A stretch of 64,000 bases of DNA from the NCBI RefSeq assembly GCF_002934445.1, contig NZ_PTJE01000003.1, forward strand, positions 248,001 to 312,000. Reading direction: 5' to 3'. Below are positions 1 to 10,716 of this stretch, in pieces. Within the stretch, counting starts at the first letter, position 1. Every line of letters starts with the position of its first letter. Below the pieces are notes generated by a model. The model was not told where the DNA came from, searched no databases, and saw only the letters and a program-made list of their open reading frames with translations. The position numbers and the translations under genes are program-made. Origin of the DNA: Nonlabens xylanidelens (GTDB lineage Bacteria; Bacteroidota; Bacteroidia; Flavobacteriales; Flavobacteriaceae).

Positions 1-423
1 AATAAGCGATATTAAATTATTCTCAAATTGATTTGCGTTGTAAAAAAACGGAGCATATTCTACATACTCAAAGGCGATATCATTATCCTTAAAATTGAAT
101 ATAGGGGTCGTATAAGAAGAATTATAAACTGGTCTAGAGACAGATATTTGAAAATTACCACTGAATCTATCGTTATCATAATTAGTAACAACAAAAACTA
201 GAGAAGCATTAATTTTTTCAATCTCCTTAAATTTTTGATCTGTCCACTTTGTATTATTTAAAAACTCTTGCATTGAAGTTTCTAAAGTCGTAAAAATAGT
301 TTGATTAGGCTGTGCCACATTCTGCGCATTTACCTGTACAGTAAAATTAAGTTCTTGAGCATTTACAGTTGACACTGCACAAAATAAAACAAGAAAACTA
401 TAAAATCTTTTTAATAATTTCAT
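1..423 (-). CDS. porD: PorD/DUF4835-family protein, type IX secretion (3' part missing)
   Basis: The minus strand reads from an ATG at 423-421 without a stop to the window edge, giving 141 N-terminal residues. Residues 1-19 form a signal peptide ending VNAQ, and the mature part starts ELNFTVQVNAQNV, followed by a TIFTTLETSMQEFLNNTKW segment and SRPVYNSSYTTPIFNF. This is the conserved start of the DUF4835/PorD family, which is needed for type IX secretion and gliding in Bacteroidota (family knowledge). It overlaps the end of coaBC by 26 bp in another frame, so it is probably translationally coupled to it. The order bamD-rpoZ-coaBC-porD is usual in Flavobacteria. The C-terminus lies outside the window. 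Confidence 0.88.
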   Translation of the reverse strand, partial: MKLLKRFYSFLVLFCAVSTVNAQELNFTVQVNAQNVAQPNQTIFTTLETSMQEFLNNTKWTDQKFKEIEKINASLVFVVTNYDNDRFSGNFQISVSRPVYNSSYTTPIFNFKDNDIAFEYVEYAPFFYNANQFENNLISLI

Positions 424-1606
424 CTACGATATCTTTTGCTACTTCGGTTTTCGGTTTAGTCTCAAATCTTGAAACATTTTTATTCTTATCTATAATCGCA
501 ATTTTATTAGTGTCTACACCAAATCCAGCACCTTTATCTCTCATAGAGTTTAATACTAGTAAATCGGTTTGCTTCTTTTCCGCTTTCGCGAAAGCGTGCT
601 CTAATTCATTCTCTGTTTCTAAAGCAAAACCTACTAAAAATGGTTTTTGAGTCATAGCTCCAACACTAGCTAAAATATCTGGATTCTTGACTAACTCAAT
701 AGTTAACGTATTAGACTTCTTTTTTATTTTTTGATCAACAGGATTTGCTGGTCTATAATCTGCTACAGCCGCACTAAATATAGCAACATCTGTAGTAGCA
801 ACCATGGAGTGTACTGCATCATACATTTGCTGTGCACTTTTAACGTCTACTCTATCTATGAGTTCATGATCTGTCTTAACATGACTAGGCCCCATAATTA
901 ATTTAACCGACGCACCTCGATTTGCTAATTCTAACGCAATTGCAGCGCCCATTTTACCACTACTATGATTACCTATAAAACGTACAGGATCGATAGGCTC
1001 ATATGTTGGACCAGCTGTAATTAGGCAAACTTTATCTTTTAATGGTAATTTACTAGAAATCTCTTTTTCAACAAAACTAACGATCTCTTCTGGCTCTGCC
1101 ATACGGCCTTTACCAGACAAACCACTAGCTAGCTCTCCATCACCTGCAGGAATCATAAGATTACCGTAAGCGTTGAGTTGATCAAAATTATTTTGTGTAG
1201 AAGGATGTTTATACATGTCCAGATCCATTGCTGGAGCATAATAAACAGGACATTTTGCACTACAGTAAACTGCTAGCAACAAATTATCTATAGTGCCATT
1301 TACCATTTTACTCATGGTATTTGCGGTAGCAGGCGCTATAATCATTAAGTCAGCCCAGAGACCTAATTCTACATGATTATTCCACGTATCATTATCATCT
1401 TCTTGATTTGTAAAATGACTTAAAACAGGGTTTTTAGAGAGAGTAGATAAAGTAAGTGGTGTCACAAACTCTCTGGCAGCTGGTGTCATAACCACCTTAA
1501 CAGCAGCGCCCGCTTTAACAAGCAGGCGCACTAGATAAGTAGTTTTATAAGCAGCTATACCACCGGTTACACCTAGCAATACATTCTTACCACTTAATAC
1601 AGACAT
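398..1606 (-). CDS. coaBC: Bifunctional phosphopantothenoylcysteine decarboxylase / phosphopantothenate-cysteine ligase
   Basis: CoaBC carries out two successive steps of coenzyme A synthesis: CTP-dependent coupling of cysteine to 4'-phosphopantothenate (CoaB) and FMN-dependent decarboxylation (CoaC). The 402 residues match the normal fused length. The CoaC flavoprotein half begins with GVTGGIAAYK (about 12-21) and contains PAMDLDMY. The CoaB half starts near residue 190 and has ITAGPTYEPIDPVRFI and NHSSGKMG. It lies 12 bp after rpoZ in the bamD operon. The iterated palindrome at 581-596 encodes AFAKA at about residues 337-342, in an Ala/Lys-rich helix of CoaB where homologues also have basic residues, so the enzyme is probably intact. 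Confidence 0.96.
   Translation of the reverse strand: MSVLSGKNVLLGVTGGIAAYKTTYLVRLLVKAGAAVKVVMTPAAREFVTPLTLSTLSKNPVLSHFTNQEDDNDTWNNHVELGLWADLMIIAPATANTMSKMVNGTIDNLLLAVYCSAKCPVYYAPAMDLDMYKHPSTQNNFDQLNAYGNLMIPAGDGELASGLSGKGRMAEPEEIVSFVEKEISSKLPLKDKVCLITAGPTYEPIDPVRFIGNHSSGKMGAAIALELANRGASVKLIMGPSHVKTDHELIDRVDVKSAQQMYDAVHSMVATTDVAIFSAAVADYRPANPVDQKIKKKSNTLTIELVKNPDILASVGAMTQKPFLVGFALETENELEHAFAKAEKKQTDLLVLNSMRDKGAGFGVDTNKIAIIDKNKNVSRFETKPKTEVAKDIVDEIIKKIL
581..596. repeat. Iterated palindrome copy 1 (CGCTTTCGCGAAAGCG), inside coaBC
   Basis: Exact 16-bp palindrome, read as AFAKA in CoaBC. It belongs to the family of 15 copies described in the findings. Confidence 0.95.
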
Positions 1607-1618
1607 AATTTTATTAAA

Positions 1619-1945
1619 TTAACTTTCAGTAGAACTTGTGTCTCTAAAATAGATTTTACCTTCTAACCATTCTTCAACTGCGATAGCAGCAGGTTTAGGT
1701 AAACGCTCATAAAATTTAGAAACTTCTATTTGTTCTTTATTTTCAAAAACCTCTTCTAGAGAGTCGTTGTAAGTAGCAAATTCTTCTAGTTTTTCAACAA
1801 GTTCTTCTCTTACATCAGTATTGATCTGTTCCGCACGTTTTGCGATAATAGAAATCGCCTCATACATATTACCTGTTGGAGCAGTTAATGCATCACGGTT
1901 ATAAGTAATAGTCGTGTTAGGAGCTGTTAGGTTTTTAGTATCCAT
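1619..1945 (-). CDS. rpoZ: DNA-directed RNA polymerase omega subunit (Bacteroidota type)
   Basis: A small 108-residue protein with the Rpb6/omega-like core: NMYEAISIIAKRAEQI followed by REELVEKLEEFATYND. Omega helps assemble and stabilise RNA polymerase by binding the beta' subunit. The Bacteroidota form is longer and more divergent than the enterobacterial one and has an acidic C-terminal half, as here. It starts 2 bp after the bamD stop and is followed by coaBC after 12 bp, so it is in the same transcript. The adjacency to coaBC is conserved in the phylum (family knowledge). Confidence 0.9.
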   Translation of the reverse strand: MDTKNLTAPNTTITYNRDALTAPTGNMYEAISIIAKRAEQINTDVREELVEKLEEFATYNDSLEEVFENKEQIEVSKFYERLPKPAAIAVEEWLEGKIYFRDTSSTES

Positions 1946-1947
1946 TG

Positions 1948-2760
1948 TTATATTTTACTTGTATTCTTAGAATTATAATCCTCTATTTTAGCGTGTATAT
2001 TGTCGGCATCTTCTTTATACTCACTATCAGGATAGCGTTTTGCAAAGGTATCATAATATTTCTTAGCAAGAGCTAGTCTTTCAGGAACTAAGTTAGAAAA
2101 ACTATTCATAGCATATTCATATTGAGATTCTAGCAGATAATACTGAGCATCATCTTGATATTCTGAACCTGGATGATCTACTATAAAATTCTCAAACGCA
2201 CTTATTGCTGAAATATAACCACCTCTAAAGTTACCAAAATGATGGTACTGTTTTGCCGTCTCGTATGCTTTTTTATCTAGCTTAGACCTTAATTCATCTA
2301 CCAGTAGGTTAGTCTCGTCAGCAAACTGACCAGAAGGATAAAGGTTAATATATTCCTGCAGTTTAGCAAGCGCTATATTCGTATCATTTTGATCTTTTGA
2401 ATATATAGGAGACATTTGATAATGACTCTTTGCAGCCATAAACAAAGCAAGTTCTGCATTAGGGTTTGCTGGGTGAGATTGTATAAAACGCTCATATTGA
2501 TAAGCACTATTTACATAACTTTTATCTTCATAAAGAGCCTTAGCATATTTAATAGCCATAGGCGCAGCACTATCTGTACCACGATAAACCGGTATAATTT
2601 GCTCAAAAAGCATTAAACTTTTTCCATACTTCCCTTTTGCAAACAATGTATCTATCATAGCTACTTTGACAGCGTTATCTTCTGACTTAAGAGCTTTTTG
2701 ATAAGAACTACAACTAGCAAGGGTTATGGCTACAATTAATACTACGACAAGGTTTTTCAT
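1948..2760 (-). CDS. bamD: Outer membrane assembly lipoprotein BamD
   Basis: A 270-residue protein starting with a lipoprotein signal whose lipobox LASC puts the lipidated cysteine at residue 17. The rest is helical with TPR-like units (MAIKYAKALYEDKSYVNSAYQYERFIQSHP; YLLESQYEYAMNSF; YPDSEYKEDA). BamD works with BamA to insert beta-barrel proteins into the outer membrane. It is the first gene of the minus-strand operon bamD-rpoZ-coaBC-porD and has its own TANNTTTG promoter at 2780-2787. The length is slightly above the E. coli protein and normal for Flavobacteria. Confidence 0.93.
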   Translation of the reverse strand: MKNLVVVLIVAITLASCSSYQKALKSEDNAVKVAMIDTLFAKGKYGKSLMLFEQIIPVYRGTDSAAPMAIKYAKALYEDKSYVNSAYQYERFIQSHPANPNAELALFMAAKSHYQMSPIYSKDQNDTNIALAKLQEYINLYPSGQFADETNLLVDELRSKLDKKAYETAKQYHHFGNFRGGYISAISAFENFIVDHPGSEYQDDAQYYLLESQYEYAMNSFSNLVPERLALAKKYYDTFAKRYPDSEYKEDADNIHAKIEDYNSKNTSKI

Positions 2761-2779
2761 ACTTAACTTTAATGGGCTG

Positions 2780-2787
2780 CAAATGTA
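2780..2787 (-). promoter_or_regulatory. -7 promoter element of the bamD operon
   Basis: TACATTTG on the minus strand matches the Bacteroidota -7 consensus TANNTTTG and ends 19 bp before the bamD ATG. Confidence 0.6.
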
Positions 2788-2838
2788 ACTTTTTCTATGG
2801 AAAAAGAAAGCCCGTTCACACTGCTTAACGTAATGATT

Positions 2839-3717
2839 TTAATTCTCGTATTGGTCTAAAAAAGATTTTAATCTTGAACTTAGGTCTTCATCTACTTTAA
2901 CTAACGGTAATCTTACACTGTCGTCACATAAACCTAGATGACGCAATAATGCTTTTATCCCACAAGGATTACCTTGTTCAAAAATCATATCTATGCTCGC
3001 CGCTATTTTATAATGCAACTCATAAGATTCTCCTACATCTCCATTTAAAGAATAACGTATCATGTCAGAAAAATCTTGTGCCATAGCCTGACCTATTACA
3101 GATATAACACCTGCTCCACCTGCTAGTGTCATTGCGTTTGCAATCATATCATCTCCAGATATCACAAGAAAATCTTTGGGAGTATATTGAATCATATTCA
3201 TAGCTTGTACCAGATCTCCTGCAGCCTCTTTTATAGCAACTACGTTGTCAAATTGAGACAATCTAACTACTGTTTCTACTGCCATATTAGAACCTGTTCT
3301 TCCTGGAACATTATACAAAATCACCGGTAAAGGACTAGCCTCAGATACAGCTTTAAAATGTTGGAAAATTCCTTCTTGAGTAGGTTTATTATATGCCGGC
3401 GACACAGATAACACTGCTACAAAACCTTCTAAATTTGCCGTTTTTAACTCATTAACTACCACAGCAGTATCATTGCCACCTACTCCTATAACTAGGGGTA
3501 AACGACCATCATTTGCCTTTTTAATAGTTTTAATTACTTCTTGCTTCTCTTCTTTAGAAAGCGTCACACTTTCTCCTGTAGTACCTAGCACTACTAAATA
3601 ATCTACACCATTATCTACTTGATGGTTAACAATACGAGACAACGCCTCGTGATCTATCGCTCCTTGAGCGTTAAAAGGCGTTACAAGCGCAACACCGGTA
3701 CCTATTAAATCTTGCAT
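2839..3717 (-). CDS. dapA: 4-hydroxy-tetrahydrodipicolinate synthase
   Basis: DapA condenses pyruvate with aspartate semialdehyde, the first committed step of lysine and meso-diaminopimelate synthesis. The 292 residues are full length for this class I aldolase. Visible motifs are GTTGES (the Thr-Thr pair), ILYNVPGRT (active-site Tyr) and [10 protein letters not shown] (Schiff-base Lys). A DUF6913 gene ends 1 bp upstream, so the two are probably cotranscribed. Product assignment is secure; the second partner's link to lysine metabolism is unknown. Confidence 0.96.
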   Translation of the reverse strand: MQDLIGTGVALVTPFNAQGAIDHEALSRIVNHQVDNGVDYLVVLGTTGESVTLSKEEKQEVIKTIKKANDGRLPLVIGVGGNDTAVVVNELKTANLEGFVAVLSVSPAYNKPTQEGIFQHFKAVSEASPLPVILYNVPGRTGSNMAVETVVRLSQFDNVVAIKEAAGDLVQAMNMIQYTPKDFLVISGDDMIANAMTLAGGAGVISVIGQAMAQDFSDMIRYSLNGDVGESYELHYKIAASIDMIFEQGNPCGIKALLRHLGLCDDSVRLPLVKVDEDLSSRLKSFLDQYEN

Positions 3718-3718
3718 G

Positions 3719-4231
3719 TCAATTATTAAGAATTTTTAAATATTTCGCAATTTCGGAGATAAATAGCTCTTGATTAGTTAATGGAACGTTAACTGCAAGA
3801 TCATAAGAACACTCTTCATGAGAAGGATAACCTACTTTAAAACCACTATTTAACTTTAAAGACACATACCTGGTCATTATACTAGGAGTTTCAAAATAGT
3901 TGATTTGTAAATCATAAGACGCACTCAAGATCTTTTTAAAATCTACTGATGAGATACCTCCACTCCATTTAACAAGGTTTTTATCAAACAAAACAGCTCC
4001 TTCTACACTATCATTCTTTGCGTCCTTAGCAAAACCTAGAAGTGTTAAATTTTCTATAGGAATATGTAAAGTTTGAGCCCACTTTTTAAAAAGCTTTATA
4101 TCAGACACTTGATTCACATCAAAAACTATTACTAGCGTTTTAGGCCAGTGTTGCCTGCGCTCCCTCAAACTATTTTCTAATTTACGGAACTCTTTACGTA
4201 ACCATCGCTTTTTTAAAACGTCAAAAATCAT
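3719..4231 (-). CDS. DUF6913-family protein of unknown function
   Basis: A 170-residue soluble protein without signal peptide, starting with a basic stretch ([26 protein letters not shown]). It resembles the DUF6913 proteins that precede dapA in many Flavobacteria. No catalytic motif is recognisable. The second half ([19 protein letters not shown]) is the best conserved part as I remember the family. It is expressed from a TANNTTTG promoter at 4258-4265 and is likely cotranscribed with dapA (1-bp gap). Function unknown. Confidence 0.72.
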   Translation of the reverse strand: MIFDVLKKRWLRKEFRKLENSLRERRQHWPKTLVIVFDVNQVSDIKLFKKWAQTLHIPIENLTLLGFAKDAKNDSVEGAVLFDKNLVKWSGGISSVDFKKILSASYDLQINYFETPSIMTRYVSLKLNSGFKVGYPSHEECSYDLAVNVPLTNQELFISEIAKYLKILNN

Positions 4232-4257
4232 GTACTTTTACTACTTATTCTACTTCA

Positions 4258-4265
4258 CAAAAGTA
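4258..4265 (-). promoter_or_regulatory. -7 promoter element of the DUF6913-dapA unit
   Basis: TACTTTTG on the minus strand fits TANNTTTG and lies 26 bp before the ATG at 4231. Confidence 0.55.
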
Positions 4266-4285
4266 GCACAATAGCACGAAGCTTT

Positions 4286-5083
4286 ATGAAAAAAAATAAG
4301 TTAGTAAACAGTAAGGTACTATTTAATTATTCCGCTTTCGCGAAAGCGGTATTATTATCCACCATCTTTCTAGTTTCCTGCAGTCAGAAAGGATACCAAC
4401 TTAACAAAGTCTCAGGAAATCAAACAGCCGTAGACTCAAATTTAAAAAGCACTGAAGAAATCGAGGCTTTTATTGCCCCTTTCAAAAAGTCTCTAGACGG
4501 ACAAATGAACGAGCAGATAAGCTACAACACTACTTCAATGCATAAGAATGACTATAAACTGAATACTCCTATAGGGAATATGATGGCAGCTATAGTCAGA
4601 ACACAAGGAGAACCTGTATATAATTCTAGAACCGGCAAAAACATAGATATAGTATTACTTAATCATGGCGGTATACGTGCAGGGTTAAACGCAGGACCAG
4701 TTACCATGCGCAATGCTTATGAAATCATGCCATTTGATAACGAAATAGTTGTTGCAGAATTAAGCGGTAAACAGGTCAATGAAATGATTAATTACCTAAT
4801 AGAACGTAAAAGCGCACATCCTATAGACGGTTTGCAAATTTTACTAAATACAGACGACTCCATCCATACCGTACTTATTAATAAAAAACCTCTAGACATT
4901 AATAAAATATACACCGTTGCTACTAACGATTATCTATATAGCGGTGGTGATAACATGAGTTTCTTTAAAGGAGCACCTATTACTAAAATAGATTATAAAA
5001 TAAGAAATGCCGTTATTGATTATTTTAAAAAGGTAGACACGTTAAAATTTGAGAGAGATAACAGGTTTGACATCTTAAAGTAA
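4286..5083 (+). CDS. Lipoprotein with 5'-nucleotidase C-terminal domain
   Basis: This 265-residue lipoprotein holds only the C-terminal, substrate-binding domain of UshA-type 5'-nucleotidases: LNHGGIRAGLNAGPVTMRNAYEIMPFDN and ATNDYLYSGGDNMSFF, the latter carrying the base-stacking region. The signal peptide ends at lipobox LVSC (Cys about 32). The metallophosphatase domain is encoded by the next gene, 21 bp downstream, so the two polypeptides probably act as a complex in the periplasm on nucleotides. The order is the reverse of the fused enzyme. The palindrome at 4333-4348 adds SAFAKA in the n-region of the signal peptide. Confidence 0.88.
   Translation: MKKNKLVNSKVLFNYSAFAKAVLLSTIFLVSCSQKGYQLNKVSGNQTAVDSNLKSTEEIEAFIAPFKKSLDGQMNEQISYNTTSMHKNDYKLNTPIGNMMAAIVRTQGEPVYNSRTGKNIDIVLLNHGGIRAGLNAGPVTMRNAYEIMPFDNEIVVAELSGKQVNEMINYLIERKSAHPIDGLQILLNTDDSIHTVLINKKPLDINKIYTVATNDYLYSGGDNMSFFKGAPITKIDYKIRNAVIDYFKKVDTLKFERDNRFDILK
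4333..4348. repeat. Iterated palindrome copy 2, in a lipoprotein signal peptide
   Basis: CGCTTTCGCGAAAGCG, extended by one matching base on each side. Read as AFAKA. Confidence 0.95.
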
Positions 5084-5104
5084 TTTTACCCCAAAGCAAA
5101 TAAA

Positions 5105-6031
5105 ATGGAAAGAAGGAAATTTATACGCAATACAAGCGCAGGAATTGTAGCAGGAACAGCTTTATGGTCTAATTATGCTCTTGCAAATGGCATTATTACA
5201 GGTCCAGAACTAGAAATAGGCACTAAAAAAATAACCATACTACATACTAACGACACTCACTCTCATATAGAACCTATCTCTGGCGGCCGTAACGATGGCC
5301 GTGGCGGCGTAGCCCGTAGAGCAGCTTTGATTAATACAGTAAGAGAAGAAAACCCCAATACACTACTTCTAGACTGCGGTGATATATTTCAAGGCACTCC
5401 ATATTTCAATTTCTATGGTGGTGAGCTTGAGATTAAATTGATGTCTATGATGGGATATGATGCCGCTACCATAGGTAACCACGATTTTGACAACAGTATA
5501 GACGGACTATACAAACAACTGCCTAACGCTTCTTTTGACTTTGTGATTTCTAACTATGATTTTTCTAACACCATAATGGACGGTCATATTAAATCGAGAA
5601 AGGTAATTGTAAAAGATGGCGTGCGTATAGGGTTATTCGGTGTGGGAATACAATTACAAGGTCTAGTAGATCCTAAAATGTATAAGGAAACGATCTATAA
5701 CGACCCTATAGAAATCGCAAAAGATCAGGCCAGGTTATTAAGAGAAGAAGATAACTGTGATTTAGTAATTTGCATGTCGCATTTAGGTTACTCTTATCGC
5801 GGTGATAAAGTATCTGACCTTGCTCTTGCTGCAGCTACATCTGGTATAGATTTAATTATAGGTGGTCATACACACACATTTTTAGACGCACCTGAAATTG
5901 TAAAAAATGCAATAGGAAAAGAAGTAATGGTAAATCAAGTCGGATGTTACGGTATCAACTTAGGACGTATTGATTTCTATTTAACAGAAGGAAAAATAGA
6001 TAAAGGTGTAGATGTGGTTTATGAGGTATAA
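5105..6031 (+). CDS. Secreted metallophosphatase, 5'-nucleotidase N-terminal domain
   Basis: A 308-residue calcineurin-like phosphatase with all metal-binding motifs of the UshA N-terminal domain: HTNDTHSHIEP, DCGDIFQGTPYF, GNHDFDNS, SHLGYSYRGD and GGHTHTF. The N-terminus MERRKFIRNTSAGIVAG looks like a twin-arginine (Tat) signal, so it may be exported folded with its metals. It lacks the C-terminal nucleotidase domain, which the preceding gene supplies. The likely role is periplasmic dephosphorylation of nucleotides for phosphate or nucleoside scavenging (inference from the family). Confidence 0.9.
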   Translation: MERRKFIRNTSAGIVAGTALWSNYALANGIITGPELEIGTKKITILHTNDTHSHIEPISGGRNDGRGGVARRAALINTVREENPNTLLLDCGDIFQGTPYFNFYGGELEIKLMSMMGYDAATIGNHDFDNSIDGLYKQLPNASFDFVISNYDFSNTIMDGHIKSRKVIVKDGVRIGLFGVGIQLQGLVDPKMYKETIYNDPIEIAKDQARLLREEDNCDLVICMSHLGYSYRGDKVSDLALAAATSGIDLIIGGHTHTFLDAPEIVKNAIGKEVMVNQVGCYGINLGRIDFYLTEGKIDKGVDVVYEV

Positions 6032-6168
6032 CGATACCTTTTTTTATCAATACCAAATCAGAAAACCAGAACACAATTAGCCCTAAATAACCTAAAATAA
6101 GATATTCACAATTCTACCCCTATAAAATTATCATATCATCACCTAAAAACGCACCTAAACAACCCTTT

Positions 6169-6187
6169 ACCCTACTTTAAATAGGGT
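6169..6187. promoter_or_regulatory. Candidate nitrogen-control operator upstream of amtB
   Basis: Near-palindrome ACCCTA-C-TTTAAA-TAGGGT. Its reverse complement shares ACCCTATTTAAA followed by two bases and AGGG with the site upstream of glnA at 52947-52966. The two genes are both classic nitrogen-assimilation genes. It lies 37 bp upstream of the -7 element. No regulator is identified. Confidence 0.5.
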
Positions 6188-6224
6188 TGTCAGCAATAAA
6201 ACTGAATATTTAAGACTGATGTTC

Positions 6225-6232
6225 TATATTTG
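6225..6232 (+). promoter_or_regulatory. -7 promoter element of amtB
   Basis: TATATTTG fits TANNTTTG and ends 24 bp before the amtB ATG. Confidence 0.6.
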
Positions 6233-6256
6233 AAAAAATAATCAACCGATTTCAAA

Positions 6257-7540
6257 ATGGGCAGAAAAGTCAATTTCATTATTCTTGCAGTATTAGTATT
6301 AATCAGTTTATTCTTCAGTAGTCCTTATACTGAAAACGGAGACATGAGCGCTATAGATAGCGGTGATACTGCGTGGATGTTAATCGCATCTGCATTTGTC
6401 CTATTAATGACACCAGGTCTAGCCTTTTTCTACGGTGGTATGGTGAATAAAAAATCGATGATCTCAACAATGTTGCAAAGTTTTGTAGCATTAGGTGTAG
6501 TGAGTATTCTATGGGTACTTGTAGGTTTCTCACTTGCTTTTGGAGAAAGCTGGCACGGAATCATAGGAAACCCTATGACTTTTTTCAACTTCAGAAACGT
6601 AGGGCTTGCGCCTAACCCAGACTTTGCGGGCACGGTTCCGTTTTTAGTATTTGCTTTGTTCCAACTCAAATTTGCTATCATAACACCAGCACTTATTACT
6701 GGTAGCTTTGCAGAGCGTGTGCGTTTTAGAAGCTACATATTATTCATGGTTCTATTCACCCTTTTCATATACACACCACTAGCTCATATGACATGGCATC
6801 CAGACGGTTTACTACGCAACTTAGGCGTTTTAGATTTTGCAGGTGGTACTGTTGTTCACATGAGCGCAGGATTTGCTGCCCTAGCAGGTGCTGTTTATTT
6901 AGGTAAACGTAAAAAAATAACACATGACCCTGCAAACGTTCCTTATATTATTTTAGGAACTGGCTTGCTATGGTTTGGTTGGTTTGGCTTTAATGCAGGT
7001 AGTGCGCTAGCTGCAAATGCAGATGCCGTTATCGCGTTTGCAAACACTAATATCGCCAGCGCAACAGCCATGATTACATGGATGTTTTACGAGAGATTCA
7101 GTAACCGTAAGATGAGCGCCTTAGGAGCCTGTATTGGTGCCATAGTTGGACTAGTCGCTATCACTCCTGCTGCAGGATTTGTAACTATATCCCAAAGTAT
7201 TTTCATAGGTTTCTTTGCAGCTATAACTAGTAATCTAGCTATTTCATGGTTTTCAAAAACAGGAATAGATGACACACTAGATGTTTTTCCTAGTCACGGT
7301 GTTGGAGGAATAGTAGGGATGATTCTTACCGCAGTATTTGCAAAAGAAGTAGGACTTACAAGCGGCGAAACAGACACTTTTATGTGGCACATCATTGCTT
7401 TAATAGGAGTTTCTATATTTACCTTTTTCGGCAGCCTTGCACTTTATAAAATTGTGGATCTATTAATTCCTATAAGAGTAAGAGACGATCAAGAAGAGCG
7501 TGGTCTGGACGCAAGTCAGCATGGAGAAGAAGTAAGTTAA
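6257..7540 (+). CDS. amtB: Ammonium transporter
   Basis: A 427-residue Amt/Rh-family membrane protein with about 11 transmembrane segments after an N-terminal hydrophobic leader. Recognisable are FVLLMTPGLAFFYGGMV, the first pore histidine in HMTWHPDG, GGTVVHMSAGFAAL, and the second pore histidine in FPSHGVGGIVGM. It imports ammonium under nitrogen limitation. No glnK/glnB gene is adjacent, unlike many bacteria. The upstream near-palindrome at 6169-6187 is shared with the glutamine synthetase gene of this window, which suggests common nitrogen control. It is convergent with ligA. Confidence 0.96.
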   Translation: MGRKVNFIILAVLVLISLFFSSPYTENGDMSAIDSGDTAWMLIASAFVLLMTPGLAFFYGGMVNKKSMISTMLQSFVALGVVSILWVLVGFSLAFGESWHGIIGNPMTFFNFRNVGLAPNPDFAGTVPFLVFALFQLKFAIITPALITGSFAERVRFRSYILFMVLFTLFIYTPLAHMTWHPDGLLRNLGVLDFAGGTVVHMSAGFAALAGAVYLGKRKKITHDPANVPYIILGTGLLWFGWFGFNAGSALAANADAVIAFANTNIASATAMITWMFYERFSNRKMSALGACIGAIVGLVAITPAAGFVTISQSIFIGFFAAITSNLAISWFSKTGIDDTLDVFPSHGVGGIVGMILTAVFAKEVGLTSGETDTFMWHIIALIGVSIFTFFGSLALYKIVDLLIPIRVRDDQEERGLDASQHGEEVS

Positions 7541-7555
7541 TTGATTATAAAAATA

Positions 7556-7589
7556 TTTTAATTCCGCTTTCGCGAAAGCGGAATTAAAA
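7556..7589. repeat. Iterated palindrome copy 3, extended to a 34-bp perfect palindrome
   Basis: The core lies at 7565-7580 and the symmetry runs outward to TTTT and AAAA ends, 34 bp in all. It is in the gap between the convergent amtB and ligA genes, where an RNA copy would fold into a hairpin usable as a terminator on both strands. Confidence 0.95.
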
Positions 7590-7621
7590 CAAAAAGATTT
7601 CTTTAAATCATTAAATAGAGA

Positions 7622-9736
<2,115 letters not shown>

Positions 9737-9783
9737 TTATTTATTAATTCTTTACGGTTTGATATCAACAATTTATTTAATTC

Positions 9784-10635
9784 TTAAAGCTCATTTTTAT
9801 GAGCCTTCATCATTCTATAATTACCGTTTAAATCTTTATAAATTTGAGATTCAAAACCTAATTCTGTTGCTAGATTTTTCATCTCTTCTGGTAGGTATTG
9901 ATTAATTTCAAAATAAAGGACACCATCTTTTTTCAAGGCTTTTTGAGCCAATTCCAATATTTTACGGTAAAAGATCAAAGCATCATGATCTTCTACAAAC
10001 AAAGCCAGATGCGGCTCGTTTTCTAGGACATTATCATGAATTTCTTGCTTTTCTAAATTCCTAACATACGGTGGATTACTAACTATAACATCATACTGTT
10101 CTGGTAATTCTTCTAAAGTTAGTACATCTTCTAGAATAGTTTTTACAGGTGTCTTAAGTCGAGCAGCATTTGCTTGTGCTGTTTCTAGTGCCTCACTAGA
10201 AACATCCATCAACGTCACACTACAACTAGACATAGCAGCCTTAAGAGACAAACCTACACAACCGGTTCCTGTACCTATATCAATCATGTTGAGATAGGTA
10301 TCTTTTTTATGATTCTCGATAATCATATGTACCAGCTCTTCCGTTTCCTGACGCGGTATTAAAGTAGCCGAATTCACCATAAACTCATGCCCGTAAAAAT
10401 GAGCTTTACCAGTTATGTACTGTACCGGCTTTGACGTATTCAATTCTTTCAAAGCATTTTGAAGCACCTCTTTTTGAATGTGACTCACCTCTTCTCTATC
10501 ATTAATTAAAAAGTCCGATCGAGACCAATTCAATAAATCTTCACAGACTATCTGTAAAATACTGTGAATTTCATTTTCTGGATATAATGGAGCGAGCTGC
10601 TCTTGATAAAGAAGCTTGAATTGATTTAAAGTCAT
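9784..10635 (-). CDS. prmC: Release factor glutamine N5-methyltransferase
   Basis: PrmC methylates the glutamine of the GGQ motif of release factors 1 and 2. The 283 residues include the N-terminal helical domain, TLIPRQETEELV, the SAM-binding IDIGTGTGCVGLSL and the catalytic NPPYV motif that binds the substrate glutamine. A likely substrate, prfA, is encoded in this window at 57.8 kb. The gene stands alone between ligA and a GNAT gene on the same strand. Confidence 0.95.
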   Translation of the reverse strand: MTLNQFKLLYQEQLAPLYPENEIHSILQIVCEDLLNWSRSDFLINDREEVSHIQKEVLQNALKELNTSKPVQYITGKAHFYGHEFMVNSATLIPRQETEELVHMIIENHKKDTYLNMIDIGTGTGCVGLSLKAAMSSCSVTLMDVSSEALETAQANAARLKTPVKTILEDVLTLEELPEQYDVIVSNPPYVRNLEKQEIHDNVLENEPHLALFVEDHDALIFYRKILELAQKALKKDGVLYFEINQYLPEEMKNLATELGFESQIYKDLNGNYRMMKAHKNEL

Positions 10636-10716
10636 TTTTTTTCAATTGAAATTGAATTCAAAAACTGAACTCAAAATGTAAATTTATAAGGATTAACTGT
10701 AAATAATTTAAATCAA

